Origin: Candidatus Segatella violae
Lineage (GTDB): Bacteria; Bacteroidota; Bacteroidia; Bacteroidales; Bacteroidaceae
Reading direction: 5' to 3'
Assembly: GCA_002440225.1 (NCBI GenBank)
Contig: DJSH01000004.1
Span: 26,316 to 43,557 of the forward strand
DNA: 17,242 bases
Part shown: in pieces, positions 7,123-12,370 of the stretch
Layout of the letters: every line of letters starts with the position of its first letter
How positions within the stretch are numbered: the stretch's first letter is position 1
Position numbers and translations under genes: made by a program
Notes under the pieces: model-generated
The model's input: the letters and a program-made list of their open reading frames with translations, nothing else
Database searches by the model: none
What the model was told of the DNA's origin: nothing

Positions 7123-10050
7123 TTATTTTTTAGCCGGCTTCAAAATTGTAACATCAAATTTCTGAAGAACTTCATGTCCATAAGCATCCGTTACCTTGAA
7201 CTCCAAAGTCTCGACATGGTCTGCTGTAGGAGCGTTCTCTGTCTGAGAAGGAGTGAAAGTAAGCTTACCATCAGCTGCAACATCTACCGTGAAGTAAGGA
7301 TCTACCTGACCATTGACGGTGAGATGAGCAGAACCTGCTACTGGAGTGAAGTACTTCTTGGTGAACAAGTTTGCGAATGTGCCACTGAAGCGAACAGCAT
7401 CGTAGTTGTTTACCACATTTACATGAGCCAAGTCATAGTCTGCACCTTGTACAACTGTACCCTCAGCATTCCACATCACCTTAGGTTGCTTGTCCTTAGC
7501 CCAACTATAAGTGTTGGCTCTCACCCAGCAAGCGAAGATTACCTGCATCGTCTTGCCATAAGCTACGGTATGTTTCTTTGCCTTCAACTGCTTGGTATCC
7601 TTGTCTATGTCACAACTAATATCACCATAATCGTAAACAGCTGTTACAGCATGTTCCGTTTCGCTATTGATGAAAGCACTTGCGATGTTCACAACATGAT
7701 GCCCTGCGCCTGTCTTGGCAGCAGTTACATCAATATCCTCATTCTTTGCATTCTTCGCAGCCTTGGCAATAGTGAAGGTCACATTATCGTCGAGGTCGTA
7801 GAAGATGTTGTTCAAGTCTACAGAACCCTTATCGCTAGTTGTGGTAATAGTCCATCCATTCTCAGGAACCAAGTATGCCTTGAACTTACCAGAGCCATCT
7901 GTGATTTCCTGTTTTGGAAGGAAGGTTATCTCTGCAGGGAAGGTCTTAGGAAGTACCTTGGTAATGGTGGCTGTCACCTTGCCTACCTCTACGCCATCCT
8001 TCTTCAATACTGATGTCAAGGTAATGGTTGCATCATCCTTAACCTTGGCAGGGTCGATAGGGAACTGAACCTGTGTAATCTTAGATACATCTGTTGTCTC
8101 ATTTCCCTTCTCATCCAAATATTTCACATCAGCATCCGAGATGGTAAGCGTACCACTGCCTGCGATATTATCCTTATCAGTAACGGTCCACTCGCCATAG
8201 GTTACACCAGCCTGCTTGGTGAAAGGCTTAGCCTCTGTCAATTTCTTGACGCAATCCAAGTTAGCAATCACCTCGCCCGTGATGAAGTTGCCTACCTGCA
8301 CATAGAAAGCCTTGCCATCTGGGTCGAGCAACTTACCGTCCTTGTTCACAGCGTAAACACGGAAACCAATGATGTCACCATTGGCACTTTCGCTCTTGAC
8401 GATGAGATCCAAGTCCTTACTTGCAGGAGTCACTGTATTGAGACCCTCAATCGTATAGCTCTTCCAAGCATTAATCTCGGAAACACCCGATTCTACAGCG
8501 TTTTGCTTATCCAAGACTACATAGTAGTAGTCGGCAGCGACAGCATTGTCATTGAGCAATCCTGCTATCTTAGCAACTGTGAATTTTGTGCCTACCTCTA
8601 CTTGAATAAGGTTGTTGCCAGAACGATCATCGTCGGTAGCAGTAGTCACATTCTTATGGATGTCACCATTATCCTCCATGATAGGTTCAGCAGCTGGACC
8701 ATAGCCATTCCATTTCAACTCTTCGTAATTTGCAACATTATAGCGGTTCTTCAGGGCACTCACCTGTTTGCCGTCGACCTCGAAAGTAAAGTCGTTGCCT
8801 GGTTCAAACTCCTTATAGTTAGGTTGAACATCATAAGAAGAAACCACATAGCGGTCGGCAGCAGCATCAGCCTTGGAATCGGCAGTGTTATTGATTGCCA
8901 CTGCGTAAAGCACATGCTTTACATTTCCAGCCTCATCCTTTACCTGAGTAGCCTCATCAAACGCCTCCTGAGAAACACCGTCAGCTACAGAAAGAGGAAG
9001 CTGCCAAAGACCAGTCTTCTCACCAGCACGAGTCGTGATAAGTTTGTTAAATCGCTTAGGCTCTCCCACCTTAACAAAATTCTCCAAGCTTTCGCCCTGG
9101 GAATTCATCAAGACAATCTTTGTACCTTTGGTCAAGTCGGCATTCACCGGATTTACACGCACGATGATAGATGCTTCATCCTTAGAAGACACATCCGTGC
9201 CCTTCTTATATTCTTTCTTGCCGTCTACATCTGCAACCTCATCACCAAACCAAGAGTCTTCTGTAATAAGACCGTGAATCATGTTGACAGTGAGAGGATT
9301 TGCCCAATAACCCAAGTTAGAGCCTTGAGAACTATTGCCACCCCAAGAATTTGTAATTCCACTAAATCCTGCATAGCTCTCTACCAGTTCCACACTAGTA
9401 ACAGCCGAATACAACTCGTTTACGGCACCTTTATAAGCATCAACCTTGGCAGTAAGAGTAGCGATAGATTCATTCTCGCCACCTTCGCCGAGGAGAGAAT
9501 TCTTCAATTCCTGAAGCTTTGTAGTAAGCTGGTCTGCTGTAACGGAGTTCTGCTCCAAAGTACCGATGCGACGCAATGCGTCAGCGGCATCGGAAGCCGC
9601 CTGGTCGGCAGTGCCCTGTGCATCAATAGCTTTCGAAGCAGCATCGGCAGCATCAGAGATAGCCTGCTCTGCCTTCTGCTGTGCAGTAGAAGCGACGCCA
9701 GCGGCATCCTCTGCTTTCGACTGAGCATCAGCAGCGTTGGCAATGGCGGTTGCCACATCGGCAGCAGCCTTGTCGGCAGTAGTCTTCACGGCAGCCACAG
9801 CATCAGCCGTACCTGCTGCCTCAGCTTTCGCCAAGGCACTCTCAGCCGCTGTTTTTGCCGCAGTAGCAGCAGAAGAAGCATTCTGGAGCTGGGCCTGCAA
9901 TGCCTCAATGTCACTCTTCAAGCCTGCCTTGTCTATCTGACTCTGCAAACTGGAAATGTCATCGTCGTAGTCTTTACAAGACGTCAACGTACCTGTTGTA
10001 GGAACAACCAACGCACCTATCAAGAGGGCGTACATAAATTGTTTTTTCAT
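7123..10050 (-). CDS. Large surface lipoprotein with alanine-rich coiled-coil stalk
   Basis: The 975-residue product has a lipoprotein signal peptide ending LTSC, with lipidated Cys25 followed by KDYDDD. Acidic residues just after the cysteine are known in Bacteroidota to direct lipoproteins to the outer face of the outer membrane, so surface exposure is likely. Residues about 32-215 are an alanine-rich heptad region (SDIEALQAQL, then repeated AADAASKA-like units), a probable coiled-coil stalk. A region with IIVRVNPVNADLTKG (about 295-309) follows, then several beta-rich Ig-like segments to the C-terminus. The anchor SCKDYDDDISSLQSQID is identical to that of the 1013-residue protein on the opposite strand, which suggests the PL29-lyase N-terminal-type anchor family. 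No catalytic domain is seen. It has a leader of about 260 bases and a promoter just inside a putative invertible segment. Confidence 0.85.
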   Translation of the reverse strand: MKKQFMYALLIGALVVPTTGTLTSCKDYDDDISSLQSQIDKAGLKSDIEALQAQLQNASSAATAAKTAAESALAKAEAAGTADAVAAVKTTADKAAADVATAIANAADAQSKAEDAAGVASTAQQKAEQAISDAADAASKAIDAQGTADQAASDAADALRRIGTLEQNSVTADQLTTKLQELKNSLLGEGGENESIATLTAKVDAYKGAVNELYSAVTSVELVESYAGFSGITNSWGGNSSQGSNLGYWANPLTVNMIHGLITEDSWFGDEVADVDGKKEYKKGTDVSSKDEASIIVRVNPVNADLTKGTKIVLMNSQGESLENFVKVGEPKRFNKLITTRAGEKTGLWQLPLSVADGVSQEAFDEATQVKDEAGNVKHVLYAVAINNTADSKADAAADRYVVSSYDVQPNYKEFEPGNDFTFEVDGKQVSALKNRYNVANYEELKWNGYGPAAEPIMEDNGDIHKNVTTATDDDRSGNNLIQVEVGTKFTVAKIAGLLNDNAVAADYYYVVLDKQNAVESGVSEINAWKSYTIEGLNTVTPASKDLDLIVKSESANGDIIGFRVYAVNKDGKLLDPDGKAFYVQVGNFITGEVIANLDCVKKLTEAKPFTKQAGVTYGEWTVTDKDNIAGSGTLTISDADVKYLDEKGNETTDVSKITQVQFPIDPAKVKDDATITLTSVLKKDGVEVGKVTATITKVLPKTFPAEITFLPKQEITDGSGKFKAYLVPENGWTITTTSDKGSVDLNNIFYDLDDNVTFTIAKAAKNAKNEDIDVTAAKTGAGHHVVNIASAFINSETEHAVTAVYDYGDISCDIDKDTKQLKAKKHTVAYGKTMQVIFACWVRANTYSWAKDKQPKVMWNAEGTVVQGADYDLAHVNVVNNYDAVRFSGTFANLFTKKYFTPVAGSAHLTVNGQVDPYFTVDVAADGKLTFTPSQTENAPTADHVETLEFKVTDAYGHEVLQKFDVTILKPAKK
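9931..9981 (-). repeat. Anchor-coding repeat shared with the 1013-residue lipoprotein gene (copy 1)
   Basis: These 51 bases encode SCKDYDDDISSLQSQID. They match 12440-12490 at 46 of 51 positions in inverted orientation, and all five differences are silent. The copy could also serve as a substrate for homologous recombination. Confidence 0.9.
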
Positions 10051-10078
10051 ACGGTAAAATTTAAAAGTAATACTTAGG

Positions 10079-10097
10079 TCTCTTCCCGTAGGAGGAA
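10079..10097. repeat. Possible degenerate third copy of the flanking near-palindrome
   Basis: On the plus strand TCTCTTCCCGTAGGAGGAA agrees with the repeat at 12288-12306 at 14 of 19 positions and in the same orientation. It lacks a clean palindrome. It could be a decayed recombination site or a chance match driven by composition. Confidence 0.25.
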
Positions 10098-10191
10098 ACT
10101 GATAACATTCTCATATTTCTTGTGGAGTTCCTTTTTAGGGTAAAAAGAGTTTGGTCTCTTTCACATAGAGAGAGTTCTTTCTCTCGTCATT

Positions 10192-10223
10192 CAAAGGTAC
10201 TCTTAGAAAAGTTCTTTATTCAA
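10192..10223 (-). promoter_or_regulatory. Second promoter-like site in the leader of the 975-residue gene
   Basis: On the minus strand TACCTTTG (10192-10199) is a perfect -7 box, and TTG lies at 10221-10223 with a 21-base spacer. The site is outside the putative invertible segment, so it could give the gene a basal promoter that does not switch. Confidence 0.45.
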
Positions 10224-10229
10224 TCGTTC

Positions 10230-10310
10230 TTAATCGTAATTTCTTGGGCTACCGTACGCCCATTTTTCGTCCTTAGTTCTTGTGATATCTCCCGCGGGGA
10301 GATATTTCAT
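10230..10310 (-). CDS. Putative short upstream ORF in the leader
   Basis: A 26-codon frame starts at an ATG (10308-10310) only four bases after the -7 box at 10315-10322, so it would be nearly leaderless. It begins MKYLPAGDIT, translating the near-palindrome, and ends at TAA 10230-10232. Inversion of the neighbouring segment would join the same ATG and first codons to a 21-codon frame ending 23 bases before the 1013-residue gene. There is no independent evidence that it is translated. Confidence 0.2.
   Translation of the reverse strand: MKYLPAGDITRTKDEKWAYGSPRNYD
10282..10307 (-). repeat. Left inverted repeat of the putative invertible segment
   Basis: Read on the minus strand, TATCTCCCCGCGGGAG (10289-10304) is identical to 12288-12303 on the plus strand, and the wider 26-base span matches at 23 positions. 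The site is itself nearly palindromic: 9-base arms at 10285-10293 and 10297-10305 around GCG. It sits at about +4 to +29 of the transcript from the promoter at 10315-10345. It is a candidate recombinase site, or alternatively a 5'-UTR hairpin or operator. Confidence 0.75.
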
Positions 10311-10314
10311 GTTG

Positions 10315-10345
10315 CAAATGTAAGCATTATTATTGAGACGTGCAA
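10315..10345 (-). promoter_or_regulatory. Promoter of the 975-residue lipoprotein gene, inside the putative invertible segment
   Basis: On the minus strand the -7 box TACATTTG (10315-10322) is perfect. The -33 TTG lies at 10343-10345 with a 20-base spacer, the same spacing as the recombinase promoter. Transcription should start near 10310, at the edge of the left inverted repeat. Confidence 0.75.
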
Positions 10346-10364
10346 GTTTTTTCGGCTTTTTTTT

Positions 10365-10413
10365 CAAAAAAAGGCTAAATTTCTTATGTTTTTGATAAAT
10401 TTAGCCTCTTTTT
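10365..10413. terminator. Bidirectional Rho-independent terminator
   Basis: A perfect 11-base-pair stem (10372-10382 with 10397-10407) and a 14-base loop is followed by a T run on both strands (TTTTTT-rich on the minus strand, CTTTTT on the plus). It lies just upstream of the lipoprotein promoter and would shield it from transcription entering from the segment, in either orientation. Confidence 0.8.
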
Positions 10414-10511
10414 GCGGTCATTTTCTCTTTTTCCCTGCCATTTATGCCTTTATATTCGCCACTTTGCCTACACCTTATTATATATAAGGAGGGAAAAGAA
10501 GGGAAAATGTT

Positions 10512-10654
10512 TTACAAATGTTTGATTTGTTCCTGTGTCAAACCTGTAGCTTGCATTATCTGGGGGATGAACATACCTAGAGCTTGAAGATTGCGAGCAA
10601 TTTGCGGAATACTGGGTATTTCTCACGAAATGGCATCTGTTCAAACATATTCAT
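10512..10654 (-). pseudogene. Remnant of an Rpn-family (PD-(D/E)XK) recombination-promoting nuclease gene
   Basis: On the minus strand one frame reads MNMFEQMPFREKYPVFRKLL from 10654 and then stops. An overlapping frame continues IARNLQALGMFIPQIMQATG followed by LTQEQIKHL to a TAA at 10512-10514. The two pieces resemble a middle region and the C-terminal tail of Prevotella/Bacteroides Rpn-family transposase-like nucleases, from which the bulk of the protein, including the nuclease domain, is missing. The frame change and missing body indicate a decayed gene. Recognition is from sequence style only, so the family name is tentative; the tail pattern (IARxLxxLGM...IxxATGLTxEQI) is the stronger part. 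Confidence 0.45.
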
Positions 10655-10756
10655 ATTCTTAATTATTATGTGAGTGTCGCACTATTGCGATTCGGTGGCA
10701 AATTTACGGTTTTTATTCGAAAACACCAAATGTTTTGGAAAAAATCTCCCAAAGTC

Positions 10757-10787
10757 TTGGCTGATTCACATAATAGCTGTACCTTTG
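10757..10787 (+). promoter_or_regulatory. Promoter of the tyrosine recombinase gene
   Basis: A TTG at 10757-10759, a 20-base spacer and a perfect -7 box TACCTTTG at 10780-10787 lie 32 bases before the ATG at 10820. The position of this promoter argues against the earlier in-frame ATG at 10670. Confidence 0.75.
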
Positions 10788-10819
10788 TCCGCAGATTAAT
10801 CGATAAAATTTTAGCACTC

Positions 10820-11863
10820 ATGAAAATAGCATTTGATATTCCTAACAACCTCTTTGCAAGATGCAAGAGCATCACCATTAAGATTAACTCTAATTCGGCC
10901 ATAATCGTAGAATACACATTGGCTGATGGCTCAGAACCAGACGGTAAGGATGATGGCGATGAGCCAACCAGCATCCCTACCCTTGGCGAGTATGTTTCCA
11001 TCCTGGAAAACAGACTCAACAAGCAGGGTAAGCTGCGACTGGCCGAGACCTACGGCAACACTTATCGCAGCTTTATGCTATGCAGAAATGGGCAAGACCT
11101 GCCCCTCGACCAACTGAACCATCTCGTAGTAGACGATTATGAAAGCTACCTGCGAAGAAATGACTTAAAGCTAAACACCATCTCATACTACCTGAAGCGT
11201 TTGCGTGCCATCTACAACAAAGCTATAAAAGAGTATGGCTTTATAGACAGCAAGCCCTTCGCCAACTCTTTCACCAAGACCGTGACTACAGCCAAGAGAG
11301 CCATCAGCGTGAAAGACATCAAGAAGATAACCTCAGCAGAGACTATGTCGGAGGAGGAATCGCTGGCTAGAGATCTCTTCCTCTTCAGCTACTATACACG
11401 AGGAATGTCGTTTATCGACATCGCCTATCTCAAGAAAAGCGACATACGTGACGGATACCTTATATATAAGAGGAAGAAGACTGGGCAGGAACTGAGGGTG
11501 GCATGGTGCACCTGTATGCAAAGGATAGTGGATAGACACCCTTCGCTAGACGGAGAGCATCTGCTGGGCATCATCGACAACAAGCTCTCGGCAAGTCTCC
11601 GCCAACAATATCATTACCGCCAATGCCGAGTGAACCAGAAACTGCAACGATTTGCCAAGCGCATCGGGCTGCCCATGAAGGTGACGATGTATTGCGCTCG
11701 CCACTCCTGGGCCACCATCGCCAAGGAGAAGGGCATCCCCGTGAGCGTGATTAGCCAGAGCATGGGGCACCACTCGGAGAAAACCACGCAAATCTACCTG
11801 AAATCGATAAGTGCCAAAGAGATAGACCGATACAACAACATACTCATCAAGGCTGTCGCCTGA
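10820..11863 (+). CDS. Tyrosine recombinase (site-specific integrase), probable inversion enzyme
   Basis: The 347-residue product is a tyrosine-type site-specific recombinase, cutting and rejoining DNA through a phosphotyrosine bond. A SAM-like core-binding domain lies at about residues 51-150 (SIPTLGEYVSILENRL, then YGNTYRSF). The catalytic domain follows, with Arg194 in SYYTRGMSF, a likely Lys220 in KRKKTGQEL, Arg294 in YCARHSWAT (Tyr in place of the first His, common in Bacteroidales), His317 in SMGHHSEKT and nucleophile Tyr326 in TTQIYL. The frame extends to an ATG at 10670, but the promoter at 10757-10787 supports the start at 10820. No transposition, phage or conjugation genes lie nearby. 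The gene sits between two inverted repeats and two related surface lipoprotein genes, which fits a phase-variation invertase; its substrate is inferred. Confidence 0.9.
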   Translation: MKIAFDIPNNLFARCKSITIKINSNSAIIVEYTLADGSEPDGKDDGDEPTSIPTLGEYVSILENRLNKQGKLRLAETYGNTYRSFMLCRNGQDLPLDQLNHLVVDDYESYLRRNDLKLNTISYYLKRLRAIYNKAIKEYGFIDSKPFANSFTKTVTTAKRAISVKDIKKITSAETMSEEESLARDLFLFSYYTRGMSFIDIAYLKKSDIRDGYLIYKRKKTGQELRVAWCTCMQRIVDRHPSLDGEHLLGIIDNKLSASLRQQYHYRQCRVNQKLQRFAKRIGLPMKVTMYCARHSWATIAKEKGIPVSVISQSMGHHSEKTTQIYLKSISAKEIDRYNNILIKAVA

Positions 11864-11913
11864 GAAGGATTTTAACACAAGAGTTTATACGTACCCGATA
11901 GCCTTAGGTACTT

Positions 11914-12128
11914 CACACTACACCAAACACAATATAACATACTGAAATACAGATACATATAAGGGTGCAATGTGAAACTTCACACTACACCACTACTACA
12001 CCACACTACACCCTTTTTCTATTCTTCGGGTGTAGTGTGGTGTAGTGTGGGTGTAGTGTGCGCCCTAGTATTACACCATATTTAACATCCTAATACACAG
12101 CGTTTTATTACACATTCGGTGTAGTGTG
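11914..12128. repeat. Array of GGTGTAGTGTG units in both orientations
   Basis: The 11-base unit occurs exactly as its complement at 11914-11924, 11981-11991 and 12002-12012, and forward at 12029-12039, 12039-12049, 12050-12060 and 12118-12128; a variant lies at 11991-12002. The spacing and two orientations suggest protein binding sites, possibly accessory sites for the adjacent recombinase. Confidence 0.85.
11981..12060. repeat. Long imperfect inverted repeat (33-base arms)
   Basis: Arms 11981-12013 and 12028-12060 pair with three central mismatches around a 14-base loop. No T run follows on either strand, so it is not a typical terminator, though such a structure in the recombinase transcript could still slow or stop read-through toward the lipoprotein gene. 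Confidence 0.8.
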
Positions 12129-12191
12129 TAATAGAAAAGCGAAGCTAGCTTTCTACGTGGCGTCAAAATTTTCATTGCATAGCCTTGGCAT

Positions 12192-12234
12192 AAAACTGCC
12201 CCAACTTAGGCAGTTTTGTGCCTCAATGGGGCAG
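12192..12234 (+). other. Two overlapping, mutually exclusive stems
   Basis: AAAACTGCC (12192-12200) can pair with GGCAGTTTT (12209-12217). The overlapping CTGCCCCA (12196-12203) can instead pair with TGGGGCAG (12227-12234). The first stem ends in TTTT and is weakly terminator-like. The layout resembles an attenuator, but no function is shown. Confidence 0.45.
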
Positions 12235-12284
12235 AAATCCGAACAAAGCCTTGCGGAATCTGAAAAGAGCCCTTGCGGCACGGA

Positions 12285-12310
12285 AAGTATCTCCCCGCGG
12301 GAGGTATGAC
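12285..12310 (+). repeat. Right inverted repeat of the putative invertible segment
   Basis: TATCTCCCCGCGGGAG at 12288-12303 is the inverted copy of 10289-10304; 23 of 26 positions match across the wider span. The palindrome is less perfect here (GGGAGGTA in place of GGGAGATA). It lies 60 bases before the ATG of the 1013-residue lipoprotein gene. Confidence 0.75.
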
Positions 12311-12370
12311 TGTACATAAAAGGAATTTGAAGTTTAATATTAAATAATTTTTTAAATCAATTTATCACGT

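Larger units (their letters stand above)
10051..10310 (-). promoter_or_regulatory. Long structured leader of the 975-residue lipoprotein gene
   Basis: This gene-free stretch of about 260 bases lies between the predicted start of transcription and the ATG at 10050. It begins with the near-palindrome at 10285-10305, which would fold at the very 5' end of the RNA. Further on are small stems at 10170-10185 (GAGAG with CTCTC) and 10144-10161 (AAAGAG with CTCTTT, followed by T residues on the minus strand). It also holds a second promoter-like site at 10192-10223. Attenuation or RNA stabilisation is possible but unproven. Confidence 0.5.
10282..12310. other. Putative invertible segment (recombinase-containing promoter switch)
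   Basis: The segment is bounded by inverted 26-base repeats and holds a tyrosine recombinase gene with its own promoter, a leftward promoter just inside the left repeat, a bidirectional terminator beside that promoter, an array of short repeats and a decayed gene. As written, the promoter faces the 975-residue lipoprotein gene; inverted, it would face the 1013-residue gene. The repeats are inverted, not direct, which predicts inversion rather than excision. Inversion itself cannot be seen in one sequence. Confidence 0.5.
11864..12370 (+). other. Gene-free region between recombinase and 1013-residue lipoprotein gene
   Basis: No credible gene is seen in these 507 bases. They hold an array of GGTGTAGTGTG units (11914-12128), a long imperfect hairpin (11981-12060), two mutually exclusive stems (12192-12234), the right inverted repeat and an AT-rich 60-base leader before the ATG at 12371. 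No TAnnTTTG box facing right with a proper -33 element was found. Confidence 0.7.

Noticed and set aside
8503..10077. Long plus-strand open frame (524 codons) opposite the 975-residue lipoprotein gene
   Set aside because: It is antisense to a clear coding region whose alanine-rich and repetitive codon use leaves few stops on the other strand; its translation is low-complexity and has no family features.
10670..10819. N-terminal extension of the recombinase to an ATG at 10670
   Set aside because: A well-formed promoter lies at 10757-10787, inside the extension, and the extended residues do not look like a recombinase N-terminus; the ATG at 10820 fits better.
11914..12128. CRISPR array
   Set aside because: The units are 11 bases, occur in both orientations, partly abut, and have no uniform spacers or cas genes.
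10282..12310. Integrated mobile element with attachment sites at its ends
   Set aside because: The terminal repeats are inverted, not direct; there is no transposase, phage or conjugation gene, and only a recombinase within 2 kb. Inversion fits better than excision.
12345..12352. TAATTTTT as a -7 box for the 1013-residue gene
   Set aside because: It misses the final G, the only nearby TTTG is 15 bases away rather than 19-21, and the resulting leader would be very short.
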